From Mycoplasmatota bacterium (GTDB taxonomy: Bacteria > Bacillota_I > Bacilli_A > Izemoplasmatales > Hujiaoplasmataceae): a stretch of 64,000 nucleotides of DNA. The DNA is taken from assembly GCA_018622675.1 (NCBI GenBank), contig CP076020.1, forward strand, positions 1,584,169-1,648,168, written 5' to 3'. The position numbers were made by a program, and so were the translations under genes. Below the pieces are notes generated by a model. It was not told where the DNA came from and did no database searches. It was given only the letters and a program-made list of their open reading frames with translations. Below are positions 52,295-61,837 of this stretch, piece after piece (the first letter of the stretch is position 1; the number at the start of each line of letters is the position of its first letter).

Positions 52295-55200
52295 ATGAAA
52301 AAAATCATAGATTTTATTAAAAAAATCTTTCTTTTTTTAAATAATTTTTTCGAAAATAAAGTTTTTAATTCTAGAAAGAATACCCTTAAATTTTTAATTA
52401 TATTAGTTTCTGTTGTTTTGTTTCTTATTCAAGTAGCTATTATTATTTTCAATAATAGTGTTTATAATAACGGATCAGATGATATTTTACAGTATTATGT
52501 GATTATGGAAGGTTTTATTAGGTCTGTCAAAGAAGGTTCTTTATCTCTTTTTGATTTAAATAACTACTTTGGAGCTTCTTTTTTTTCTAATTTATATTAT
52601 GTTCCATTAGATATATTTACATTACTTTCATTAGTATTGAGTTTCATTTTACCAACTCTTCTTGCTATATCTACAACAGAGTTAATTAAAATTATTGTAG
52701 GTGTATTTCTAGTTGGACTTTACTTATCGCTAAAAAAATTCAAAACCAAAACGATTTTTTGGGTTGGCCTTATTTATTTCGTTAACGGTGGAACCGTTAG
52801 TTTTATGAATTTCCCTGCTTTTTTATCGATGACAGTTTATTTGCCTTTAGCCTTAATAGTCATACATTTCTTTTTCGAGAAGAAGTATTGGATAGTACCT
52901 TTATTTGTACTTTCTATTGTTTTTTATAATTTCTATTTGGCTTATATGGTTTTAGCTTTTATTTCCTTTGCCTTTATCATTGAATATTTTAAGTATCAAC
53001 GGTTTTCATTTAAATCATTTTTCTTTAATGGAGTTGGGTTTTTATCATTGCTTTTGTTAGGGGTTTTAATGTCATCAGTCATCTTGCTACCGGCGATTAC
53101 TTTTATTTCCGAAGAAACCATTAGGACACCTGTTGATTTTAAACCTTGGATTGTTAATTTGAAGTATTTTGAACTTCAATTATTCCAACCAGAAGTTTAT
53201 ATAAGATATTTTGCTAAAATGTATTCACCACAAAGACCTGTTAGTTTTAGAGGCTTTTTAGGTGATTATAAGTTAGAACATGTATCTAATTATGTAACAA
53301 TCATTGGTTTTTTGATAATGACAATGGTTTTCTTTATGAGAGGAAAGATAGCATTAGTTTATAAAATCATGTTTGGTGTATTGTTAATCTTTGCTTTAGT
53401 TCCGTTTTTCTCAACCATTTTATCTGGTACCTTTATTATGGAAATGTTTTCTGATGGAACTCAGGATGCTTATCCATATAACCGTTGGTTAAACATGGTG
53501 CCTTTATTACAGGTTTTAGTGATTGCGCATGTAGTAGATCATTACGATTTTAATTCGAAGAAAAAAATTTCACTTTATCTTTCTGGTGTGTTTATCACAG
53601 CTTTAGGTATCTTTATGGTTATTTATTATGGTAATCACATGCTTGATGAAGGTTTATCAGGATTCGTTAAAGAATCACTTAGATATGACCGAATTTTTAT
53701 GATGATTACACTCATTATTTTATTAATTTCCCTTATATTGGTTATAATTAAGAAATTGAGATTTATAAAATTATTACTTTTTGCTGAAATTGCTATAGCG
53801 GTAGGTTATATGCTTACAAGTGCGTTTGGCTCTGTAGATAAGTTAGATACTTTTTCTGAGATGAATGATATTAATGATTATATCAACGAGAATATCTCAG
53901 ATGAAAATTTCACAAGAGTTTTTGTGGACCTAGATGAATTCGATGTTCAAGATAGAAATTTTAATCAAATGACTTCATTACCAACCAATACAAGAATATT
54001 TCATTCATGGTCTGATGCTGAAACAGATGATTTGGCTTTTCTTATGTTTCCTAATACGCATTATAATAACGAAAGACAAAGTAAAATTAAGATGAATTAC
54101 TATAGCTATTATTTGAGTTCTTTTTTAGGCTATAAATACATTCTTACATCCGCTAATGAAAATTCAATTAGTTATTCTAGTGAATTTGATTTGGTTTCTA
54201 AAAATGATCGATTTGCTTTATATAAAATAGAACCGGCAGATAGTTTCTATGTTCAAAACAAATATATTTCTTATGATAACTTTAAAGATTTCGCTGAATC
54301 TAATCTTGATATAGTCGCTGAACGAGTTTTCTTGATGGGTGCAATTATAGATCAAGAGCGTTATGTAGATATTAGGGATTATGGGTTTGAAAGATTAACT
54401 GATGAAGATATTGAATATGATATTTCTAAAAAAACGATTAACCCTTCAAGTCCTTTAAATGTTGCTTATGAGGAGAATAGAAAGAGTTTTGAAAATGACT
54501 CTTTAAAGGATTATTATGTTTATAACCAATTAGATATTGATTTTTCAAGTGGTGAAGTAAGTTTACGTGATGGTAGGAATGAAATTACAAATTATGGAGA
54601 AGTCTATTATATTAATGAAAAAAACGAAGAAATAGCTTGCCAGTTGAGTGAGTATTCTAATGGAACCATTATACAATGTGGGCAATTCTTTAGCCCTATT
54701 AAGAGTATTTATATAGAAAAAACAAGTAAACTAACTGAGGCGCCAAATTATAGGATGAGATTAGAACGTGCATATAATGGTTTTTCTTATTTGGTTTATG
54801 ATTTAGATAGAGTTAATATTAACATTAATAATCCATTACTTAAATTTACATTTACAAATTATTCTATTCAAAAAAATTTCATTGTTGATAGTTCTGGCAA
54901 TGAAATATATTCGGTTAATGGTCTTTATTATCCTACGGAAGATATGAAACGCATTTATATATTTAAGAGTAGTGAATTATATAATCACGATAATTTATTT
55001 GGTTTGTATTTATACTACACAGCTTTTGAACCGATAACTGAAGATATCATTTACGATAAAGACATAGTAAAAGACAAAAGTCTAAAGATCAATAATGGTA
55101 AAATTGAATTATCTTATCAATATAATCAACCATCTGTTGGTAAACATATTATTACTATACCTGTGACTTATTCTGATGATTGGCAATTCACAAGTGATGA

Positions 55201-55414
55201 AATATATGATAAAATAAGTGTTAGTGGTGGTTTTTTAGGTATTATTGTTCCTGAAGGAAAAACTTCTGTTGATATTACTATGAAATTCATTCCCAAAAAT
55301 TTAGAATCTGGTCTTTATATATCCTTATTTTCTACACTTGTTTTCTTATCTATACTAGGGTATCCAATCATAAAGAAAAGATTAAAACGGAGCGATCAAA
55401 ATGATGAAAGCTAG
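52295..55414 (+). CDS. YfhO family membrane glycosyltransferase-like protein
   Basis: A 1039-residue protein with about 12 hydrophobic segments in the first 500 residues, a large extracytoplasmic part (about 505-1010) and a last membrane helix (about 1012-1032) with a basic tail. This is the YfhO (GT-C-like) architecture. In Bacillus and Listeria, YfhO-type proteins transfer a sugar from a polyprenyl-phosphate carrier to lipoteichoic or wall teichoic acid outside the cell. Here it is followed with overlap by the two partners of that system. The acceptor in this organism is unknown. Extended -10 TGGTATAAT at 52259-52267. Confidence 0.85.
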   Translation: MKKIIDFIKKIFLFLNNFFENKVFNSRKNTLKFLIILVSVVLFLIQVAIIIFNNSVYNNGSDDILQYYVIMEGFIRSVKEGSLSLFDLNNYFGASFFSNLYYVPLDIFTLLSLVLSFILPTLLAISTTELIKIIVGVFLVGLYLSLKKFKTKTIFWVGLIYFVNGGTVSFMNFPAFLSMTVYLPLALIVIHFFFEKKYWIVPLFVLSIVFYNFYLAYMVLAFISFAFIIEYFKYQRFSFKSFFFNGVGFLSLLLLGVLMSSVILLPAITFISEETIRTPVDFKPWIVNLKYFELQLFQPEVYIRYFAKMYSPQRPVSFRGFLGDYKLEHVSNYVTIIGFLIMTMVFFMRGKIALVYKIMFGVLLIFALVPFFSTILSGTFIMEMFSDGTQDAYPYNRWLNMVPLLQVLVIAHVVDHYDFNSKKKISLYLSGVFITALGIFMVIYYGNHMLDEGLSGFVKESLRYDRIFMMITLIILLISLILVIIKKLRFIKLLLFAEIAIAVGYMLTSAFGSVDKLDTFSEMNDINDYINENISDENFTRVFVDLDEFDVQDRNFNQMTSLPTNTRIFHSWSDAETDDLAFLMFPNTHYNNERQSKIKMNYYSYYLSSFLGYKYILTSANENSISYSSEFDLVSKNDRFALYKIEPADSFYVQNKYISYDNFKDFAESNLDIVAERVFLMGAIIDQERYVDIRDYGFERLTDEDIEYDISKKTINPSSPLNVAYEENRKSFENDSLKDYYVYNQLDIDFSSGEVSLRDGRNEITNYGEVYYINEKNEEIACQLSEYSNGTIIQCGQFFSPIKSIYIEKTSKLTEAPNYRMRLERAYNGFSYLVYDLDRVNININNPLLKFTFTNYSIQKNFIVDSSGNEIYSVNGLYYPTEDMKRIYIFKSSELYNHDNLFGLYLYYTAFEPITEDIIYDKDIVKDKSLKINNGKIELSYQYNQPSVGKHIITIPVTYSDDWQFTSDEIYDKISVSGGFLGIIVPEGKTSVDITMKFIPKNLESGLYISLFSTLVFLSILGYPIIKKRLKRSDQNDES

Positions 55415-56327
55415 ATTAATTGTACCGGCTTATAATGAAGAGGAAAATGTTGGTATTTTTTATCAAGAAGCAATTAAATATTTATCATATGAAGATATTG
55501 ATTTCGATATTCTATTTGTTAATGATGGTTCAAGAGATCATACTTTAGAGGCAGTCAAAAATATAGAAGCAAAAGATATACCAATTAAATATATTTCTTT
55601 ATCTAGAAATTTCGGAAAAGAATCTGCCATGCATGCTGGTTTGGTCAATTCACAAGACAAAGACTTTATCATTATCGTTGATTGTGATTTGCAGCAACCA
55701 CCAGCATTAATTCCAGAAATGATTGAATATTATCGCGAAGGTTATAAAATTATATATACAAAATCAAAAACAAGAGATGGAGAACCTAGATTAAGAAGGT
55801 TATTCGCAAACATGTTTTATAAAATCTACAATATTTATACAGAAAGACCATTAATAAATGGAGCTAAAGACTACCAATTGATGGATAAACAAGTTGTAGA
55901 TGCTTTTATAAAAATAAAAGATAATAACCGTTTTGTTAAAGGCATTTTTTCTTGGGTTGGATTTAAAAGGAAATGTATTGAATTTGAATTTATTCCTAGA
56001 AAACATGGAAAGACTTCTTGGAGTTTTTATTCTTTATTAAAATATGCTTTTAATGGTATGAATCAGTTTTCTACTATTTTATTAGTTTTACCAGTATTAA
56101 GTTTAATATTAAGTTTATTGGTTTTTATAACGGATACCTTTTTGTTTTTGAATAATATGATTAGTTTATCTACATTTATATTGACGCTACATTTAGGCTT
56201 AATTATGCTAGCCTTAAGCATATTTAGTTATATTATTATTTATTTACTATATCAAAATAGGAAACAAGTATTACAAAGGCCAGTTTACTTGATAGAAGAA
56301 GCATCGGAGGATTTACAGGTTGAATAA
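55401..56327 (+). CDS. Family 2 glycosyltransferase, GtrB/CsbB-like
   Basis: A 308-residue membrane-anchored transferase that should load a sugar on polyprenyl phosphate at the inner face. N-terminal GT-A domain: LIVPAYNEEENVG, FVNDGSRDHT, LSRNFGKESAMHAGL, VDCDLQQPP; two C-terminal membrane helices (about 230-250 and 262-285). SD CGGAG lies eight bases before the ATG. Overlaps both neighbours, so YfhO, GT2 and GtrA are made together. Confidence 0.93.
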   Translation: MMKARLIVPAYNEEENVGIFYQEAIKYLSYEDIDFDILFVNDGSRDHTLEAVKNIEAKDIPIKYISLSRNFGKESAMHAGLVNSQDKDFIIIVDCDLQQPPALIPEMIEYYREGYKIIYTKSKTRDGEPRLRRLFANMFYKIYNIYTERPLINGAKDYQLMDKQVVDAFIKIKDNNRFVKGIFSWVGFKRKCIEFEFIPRKHGKTSWSFYSLLKYAFNGMNQFSTILLVLPVLSLILSLLVFITDTFLFLNNMISLSTFILTLHLGLIMLALSIFSYIIIYLLYQNRKQVLQRPVYLIEEASEDLQVE

Positions 56328-56835
56328 AATTTGGCTATTTATTAAAAACAATTTTTTAACAAAAAAATTTATTATTTTCGGATTGATTGGTGTAGTCAAT
56401 ACACTTATTCATATGCTTGTTTATGGGCTTGTATATAATCTAATCTATAATCATTCAACATTAATGAGTTCATTTATCGCTTTTAATGCAAATGCAGTGG
56501 CTTTTATAGTAGCGTCGGTATTCTCTTATTTTGCTAATGCTTATCTTACTTTTAAGCCTAAACATAAGTCAACAATGCAATTTTCTGCAGTTTTTATAGT
56601 TTTTCTCACACGATGGATTATTAGTAGTTTATTAGCAGCAGGATTCGATTTTATAGTAGTAGAATGGATCAATATAGATTATTTAATTTATCCTATAGCT
56701 AAATATATAGCACCATTTTTCGCTTCAGCTTTGCTGATTCCACTCGCATATTTAGCATTGAATATCGTTTTTAAAAAAACAAGTGATTTAAAAGAAAGTA
56801 AAACAAAAACAAAAGGGTGTGATGCAAATGAATGA
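56320..56835 (+). CDS. GtrA family flippase-like protein
   Basis: A 171-residue protein with four hydrophobic helices, beginning FIIFGLIGVVNTLIHMLVY, which matches the GtrA family. GtrA proteins are thought to flip polyprenyl-phosphate-sugar. The start is TTG at 56320 with GGAGG nine bases upstream; no better start is in frame. Overlaps the GT2 gene. Confidence 0.88.
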   Translation: MNKIWLFIKNNFLTKKFIIFGLIGVVNTLIHMLVYGLVYNLIYNHSTLMSSFIAFNANAVAFIVASVFSYFANAYLTFKPKHKSTMQFSAVFIVFLTRWIISSLLAAGFDFIVVEWINIDYLIYPIAKYIAPFFASALLIPLAYLALNIVFKKTSDLKESKTKTKGCDANE

Positions 56836-57577
56836 GTTTTTTATAACAATTATTTTAGCTTTTATTTATAGTTTGTTTTTATTAAACTTAAGAATGAAAA
56901 TTGAAATTAAGCAAATAAGAGTACTAAAAGTATTGTTATTAGTTTTGTCAATTCTATCTATTGTTACATTTATCCAATCGCTTGAAACAGCGACTGGTTT
57001 ATTACTTGTAACAGAAATTGTTGCTTTAGCAATCTTGCCTGTTTTTGTTACAATGACTTATATCAGCGAAATCAAGACGCTGTTTGGAAGATTTAATATT
57101 GGCAAGAAAAAAGGATCTCCTAGTTTAATTAATAATGATTTGGCCATTGCACTTATTCAGTCAGTGGATTTCTTGTCTAAAAGAAAAATTGGAGCTTTGA
57201 TTACCGTTGAGAGAAATGTCAGTTTAACTAATATTGTGGATAAAGCCTTATCTTTAAATGCAGATATATCAAAAGAATTACTCACATCAATATTTATGCC
57301 TTCGACACCCCTTCATGATGGGGCAGTTATTATTAGAGATAATAAGATTTTATGTGCAAAAGCATATTATCCTGCTTCTGAAAGACATGATTTACCTATG
57401 AACTATGGAACAAGACATAGGGCTGCTTTAGGTATTAGTGAACAGAGTGATGCCTTTACTATTGTTGTATCAGAGGAAACAGGCAGAGTAAGTATTACAG
57501 TCGATGGCAAGATGGAATATAATTTGACAAAAGAAGCGTTGAATTTATATTTAGAGAATATTTTAAAAATCAATTAA
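56822..57577 (+). CDS. cdaA: Diadenylate cyclase (DAC/DisA_N domain), CdaA-like
   Basis: About 251 residues with three N-terminal hydrophobic helices (to about 85) and a DAC domain. Catalytic motifs are present: GALITVER, PLHDGAVIIRDNKI (DGA) and GTRHRAALGISE (RHR). It makes cyclic di-AMP, which controls K+ and osmolyte balance. CdaA is normally followed by cdaR and glmM; here it closes the YfhO-GT2-GtrA cluster (start inside gtrA) and a terminator follows. The ATG at 56822 is taken; ATG 56828 is also possible. Confidence 0.92.
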   Translation: MQMNEFFITIILAFIYSLFLLNLRMKIEIKQIRVLKVLLLVLSILSIVTFIQSLETATGLLLVTEIVALAILPVFVTMTYISEIKTLFGRFNIGKKKGSPSLINNDLAIALIQSVDFLSKRKIGALITVERNVSLTNIVDKALSLNADISKELLTSIFMPSTPLHDGAVIIRDNKILCAKAYYPASERHDLPMNYGTRHRAALGISEQSDAFTIVVSEETGRVSITVDGKMEYNLTKEALNLYLENILKIN

Positions 57578-57597
57578 AGCGCTTAGCGCTTTTTTTC
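57576..57597 (+). terminator. Terminator after cdaA
   Basis: Hairpin AAAGCGC / GCGCTTT with a three-base loop and a T run. Confidence 0.85.
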
Positions 57598-57659
57598 GTT
57601 TGATAGTATTTTAAAAATTTTTATGTTATAATTTTCTTGAAAATATAAGGAGTGTCAAA

Positions 57660-59999
57660 ATGAAAAACTATGATTGTATTATTATAGGTGATGATATATA
57701 TGCGCTAACAATTGCGCTCTTTTTGACAAGAAAAATGAGAAATATTTTATTAATTAATCAAGAGTCACCCTATAAGGAAAGCACCGAAAAAATATCTGTA
57801 AATTATAATGAAAAAGACTATGTTTTTAATCAACACCCCAATCAACTGTTAACGGGTTTAGATACTCATGGTTTGACACAAGCTTTCTTAGAGGATTTAG
57901 GTATTGAAGACGCCATTGAATATGAAAAAATGGTATATGATTATATAGTCAATAAAGATGGTGAACAAAAATCTAGATTGAATTCTTTTAATGAGTTTAA
58001 AATATATTTAATGAGATATTATCCGAAACAAATAGATCAAGTTAAAAGGTTTTTTAATGATTTTGATCGTCATTATAAAAACTATAAGGAACAATATATG
58101 AGTTTGTTGCATAATGATGATTATACTTTATCTTCATTGATGGTGGAGTGGGGGGATCAATCATTATATGATTTATTGTTGAGTTATTTTGATGATACAA
58201 AAATTATTAATGAGTTTAAAACAAATGATTTTATCAATGGCTTGGATATGGCAAAAGTGAGTGCTTATAATTTTTTCGCTAATTATTTTATTGGTTTAAA
58301 ATCTGGCTTTTATTTAGTGAAAACACCAGTAGAATCATTTAGAAAAATCATCTTAGATAAAATTAAAAAGTCTTCTAAACATTCTATCATTCATACTAAA
58401 GTAACAAACATAGTGTCTAATGGTAAAAAGATAGAGTATATTGAAGGCAAATCGGGTGAAAAATATTCTGGAAAATATTATTTTGTAAGCGATCAACCAA
58501 TAGAATTCTATAATGACTATTTTCCTGATTTAGAAGCACATGTGAAAAAACTAAGACAGTATTACCCTTATTTGGAAGATACGACAGTTAAAAGAACTGT
58601 TTATATTCTATTAGAAAAACATCCGAGTGTTTATGATATTAGTGAGCGCTTATACTTCTTTGATGATCATGTTTTTGATCACGAAAAGATTATAAAAATA
58701 TATAATGAAAGTTATACTGAAACAAAAAAGAATCAAGCTGGGAAAATACTTATTGAATTTACTTATGACAAAAATAAAGGTTTCAATGAAGAGAATATAT
58801 TAGATAAGTTTTATCACGCTTTTCCTAAACTAAAAAAAGATCACTTAGTTTTAAAATATGGCAAAGAAAAACCTTATTTAGGTATGCTTAGAGATGAAAG
58901 ATTAAGAAAAAAATTATCAATAAATGAATTGATTGATTATGAATCTTTAAATCATATTGCTGTATATGAGAATCTTTATGTTGGAGGGTCTTTTATTCGT
59001 CCTGAATCTGGCTTATATGGTAAGTTACAACAAGCAATTGTAACTGCGGATAAAATTGAAGATAATTTATATTTTAAAGATGAAGCGGAAGATTACTATT
59101 ATTCTAATGATGAAGTCATGATGATGTTAAGACAAAATTATGATTTTTCATATTTTGGAAAAAAAGAAACACATATTAATTTTCATATTGGTAAGAGTAT
59201 GTACTTTTTGAGAATGAAAGGGAAAAACATTGTTGTACACCAAGGCAGATATAATTATCCTGATTTATCCATTTACACAACTAACGATCGTTTAATAGAC
59301 TTAATCTATAAGAAAGAATATTATAAAGATGTAATTGAATCTGATTTCTTTAGGTATAAAGGCGATGATCAAATTTTAAATGCTTTTCTTAAAGCTTTTA
59401 ATTTAGATGATAGAAATGATATAGAGAAAGAAAATTATATGACATTAAATCATCAAAAACTCGCTACATTACTAATGAATTCTTTATTCTTTATAGTTGG
59501 CATAAGTGCATTCTTAGCCAACTACTTGCAAGGTGTTTATATTTATTTGCCAGCCTTTTTGCTTAGTGGTTTGCTTGTAGGAATCAAGTATCGATTGGTA
59601 AAGAAAATATATGTTTTAGATTTATTAATGACCATTGTTTATTTAATTTTGGGTGGTCTATCCTTTATCTTTGATTATGTGAATGTTTTTTACGGGGATC
59701 ATTTGCTTCTTATTCCTATTGTAGTTATTTTGTTTACATCAGTGATTTTTAATAAACCTTTTGTCATGAATTACTTAAAATATGATTATACAAAAGAATT
59801 TGTTCATACAAAATTATTTTTAGCGATAACCAATGGTTTGAGTTTTATATGGGGTGTTATTTTCCTAACCATCCTTTTGGGGCCATTTTTTACTGGTGAA
59901 AGATATGTTTCTGTTTTATATAATTTTGTTTTCTTAGGATTCTTTCTATCGTATTATTATCCAACCATGTATGTTAAAACCAGTATTAAGAAAAGTTAG
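57660..59999 (+). CDS. Fusion: FAD-oxidoreductase-like (CrtI type), SCP2-like and membrane domains
   Basis: A 779-residue protein. Residues 1-475 look like the phytoene desaturase/carotenoid isomerase family, with N-terminal Rossmann strand CIIIGDDIYALTIALFL and the C-terminal NLYVGGSFIRPESGLYGK. The GxGxxG loop is changed to GDDIYA, and the C-terminal FAD aspartate is Ser, so FAD binding may be altered. Residues about 495-595 (INFHIGKSMYFLRM, then HQGRYNYPDLSIYTT, FFRYKGDDQILNAF) resemble an SCP2 lipid-transfer domain. Residues about 600-775 contain five or six membrane helices. No known protein with all three parts comes to mind. Own promoter (TATAAT at 57627-57632); SD AAGGAG. Confidence 0.75.
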   Translation: MKNYDCIIIGDDIYALTIALFLTRKMRNILLINQESPYKESTEKISVNYNEKDYVFNQHPNQLLTGLDTHGLTQAFLEDLGIEDAIEYEKMVYDYIVNKDGEQKSRLNSFNEFKIYLMRYYPKQIDQVKRFFNDFDRHYKNYKEQYMSLLHNDDYTLSSLMVEWGDQSLYDLLLSYFDDTKIINEFKTNDFINGLDMAKVSAYNFFANYFIGLKSGFYLVKTPVESFRKIILDKIKKSSKHSIIHTKVTNIVSNGKKIEYIEGKSGEKYSGKYYFVSDQPIEFYNDYFPDLEAHVKKLRQYYPYLEDTTVKRTVYILLEKHPSVYDISERLYFFDDHVFDHEKIIKIYNESYTETKKNQAGKILIEFTYDKNKGFNEENILDKFYHAFPKLKKDHLVLKYGKEKPYLGMLRDERLRKKLSINELIDYESLNHIAVYENLYVGGSFIRPESGLYGKLQQAIVTADKIEDNLYFKDEAEDYYYSNDEVMMMLRQNYDFSYFGKKETHINFHIGKSMYFLRMKGKNIVVHQGRYNYPDLSIYTTNDRLIDLIYKKEYYKDVIESDFFRYKGDDQILNAFLKAFNLDDRNDIEKENYMTLNHQKLATLLMNSLFFIVGISAFLANYLQGVYIYLPAFLLSGLLVGIKYRLVKKIYVLDLLMTIVYLILGGLSFIFDYVNVFYGDHLLLIPIVVILFTSVIFNKPFVMNYLKYDYTKEFVHTKLFLAITNGLSFIWGVIFLTILLGPFFTGERYVSVLYNFVFLGFFLSYYYPTMYVKTSIKKS

Positions 60000-60008
60000 A
60001 GGTGTTTT

Positions 60009-61184
60009 ATGATTGACATAATATATTATATCGTTTTATTAAGCACATTGTTTTTGTTTATCTTAAGTATGGTGATATATAAAAAATTGAATATTGTTAA
60101 ATTGTTGATTATTCTTGTGGTTTATTCAATTGTTATTGTTTGGGAGTTTTTCCCTGAAATAATAGAAAATTATTCCTTTACTTATATAGAAGAAGTATAT
60201 AATACCCTTATAATATTTACTTTAATTATCATGTCTATAACATTTAGAAGAAAGATTCAAGTGACTAAAAATTTAACTGATTATGATTTTTTTGAACTTG
60301 AAAAAGAATTAGATAGAATTAAAGATGTATCAGATTTGTTAAGGAAAAGATTTATTTATTCTATTGATTTGTTAAATGAAGGTTTAATATTCTATGAGAA
60401 TGATTATTCTGGCTTATATATTACTGACCAAGTAAAAACATTAGTGAATACAAATAAAAATCAATTATCGATGGATGAATTCTTAGATTTAGTTCATCTT
60501 GATGATCAAAAACAATATTTAATTAATTTAAAAAAACTAAACGAAAAAGTGCCTTCATATGAAATGAAATACCGTATACAAGCTGGAGAAAACTATGCTT
60601 GGGTGATAGAAAAAAGAAGAATGTTTAAACATGATAAATCGCAACACATAATTTCAACATTTAAGCCTGTAAATCTTAAGTTGTTTCCAGATACAATGAT
60701 TGAGGAGTTAGACTCATTGCCTTACGAAGATGATTTGACGAAAACACTATCGTTATTAAGGAAAGAGAAACAAACCTTTTATTTAGTGATGTTACATTTA
60801 ACAAATATTCCTGATATTAATAAAAGATTTGGAAGAGATGTAGGTAACTTGATGATTGCTGAATATGTCAAAAATATGAGGTATCATTTTGCCCGCGAAA
60901 AGAATACTTTATTTAGAATGACTGGTATCCAATTTGCTTTAATTATTAAAGATGACTTAAAATACCAAAACCTATATAGAGCCTTAAGCAGTGGAGGCGA
61001 TTTAATCAATCTAAAATTGAGTATCGGTGGTATTCAACAAATTATATATCCTAATATTGGGGTTGTAAAAAGTGATCCTTGGAGTAAGGTAAATATCAAT
61101 GATTTAATTAGTCTTAGTCAAAAAGCGTTGGAAGAAGCAATATCCGATAACAAGAATAATTATTCTATCTTTGGAGGTGCGTGA
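60009..61184 (+). CDS. Membrane PAS protein with degenerate GGDEF domain
   Basis: A 391-residue protein. Three hydrophobic helices at the N-terminus (about 4-23, 30-48, 62-80), a PAS domain (about 115-225, with ending HIISTFKPVN) and a GGDEF-like fold (about 245-385). The fold keeps DINKRFGRDVGNLMIAEY, but the catalytic GGDEF reads MTGIQF, so it should not make c-di-GMP. It may be a sensor or binding protein. Nine bases after the fusion protein gene, with AGAGGTG upstream, so co-expressed. Confidence 0.8.
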   Translation: MIDIIYYIVLLSTLFLFILSMVIYKKLNIVKLLIILVVYSIVIVWEFFPEIIENYSFTYIEEVYNTLIIFTLIIMSITFRRKIQVTKNLTDYDFFELEKELDRIKDVSDLLRKRFIYSIDLLNEGLIFYENDYSGLYITDQVKTLVNTNKNQLSMDEFLDLVHLDDQKQYLINLKKLNEKVPSYEMKYRIQAGENYAWVIEKRRMFKHDKSQHIISTFKPVNLKLFPDTMIEELDSLPYEDDLTKTLSLLRKEKQTFYLVMLHLTNIPDINKRFGRDVGNLMIAEYVKNMRYHFAREKNTLFRMTGIQFALIIKDDLKYQNLYRALSSGGDLINLKLSIGGIQQIIYPNIGVVKSDPWSKVNINDLISLSQKALEEAISDNKNNYSIFGGA

Positions 61185-61837
61185 TGTTTTCAGTTATTAT
61201 TTTAGGTGGGGGATCCGGTGAACGAATGGGTTTAGGTTACAATAAAGTTCTTTATAAAATTAAAGGACAAACCGTGATTGAACACGCTTCTAAACACTTT
61301 ATAGAAGATCCTGAGTTTAGTGAAGTGATTATTGTTGCTAATAGGGAAGATTATGATCGGATAAAAGTTTTGTTTAACCAAGAAAAAGTAAAAGTTATTA
61401 AGGGCGGACAAACAAGACAAGAAAGTGTCTATCAAGGTTTAACAAAAATAATAAAGAATACTTATGTTTTTATTCATGATGGAGCTAGACCTAATCTATC
61501 AAAAGATAAGATTAATATATTAAAAGAAGAAGTTCAACATTATCCAGTAATACTTTATACAAAAGCAAAGGATTCAATTGTTCGCTATGAAAAAGATAAG
61601 ATTATCAATTATTTGAATAGAGATCAGATTGCTTATATCAAAACGCCTCAGGTTTTTAAACTTAAAGAGATTGTTAAAGCATATGAACTTGCGAAAGCTC
61701 ATCACCGTGAATATAGCGATGATGCATCGCTATATATGGGTGAATTGAACTTAAGTGTTAAGTTGATCGAAGATGATGATGCAAATATTAAACTAACAAC
61801 AAAATTTGATCTAAATATAATGGAGGATATACTATGA
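61184..61837 (+). CDS. ispD: 2-C-methyl-D-erythritol 4-phosphate cytidylyltransferase
   Basis: A 217-residue nucleotidyltransferase of the MEP pathway. It has ILGGGSGERMGLGYNKVLYK, the HDGARPNL motif and the catalytic lysine region IKTPQVFKL. ATG 61184 overlaps the previous stop by one base and has GGAGGTG four bases upstream. Its product goes to IspE and IspF. Confidence 0.95.
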   Translation: MFSVIILGGGSGERMGLGYNKVLYKIKGQTVIEHASKHFIEDPEFSEVIIVANREDYDRIKVLFNQEKVKVIKGGQTRQESVYQGLTKIIKNTYVFIHDGARPNLSKDKINILKEEVQHYPVILYTKAKDSIVRYEKDKIINYLNRDQIAYIKTPQVFKLKEIVKAYELAKAHHREYSDDASLYMGELNLSVKLIEDDDANIKLTTKFDLNIMEDIL

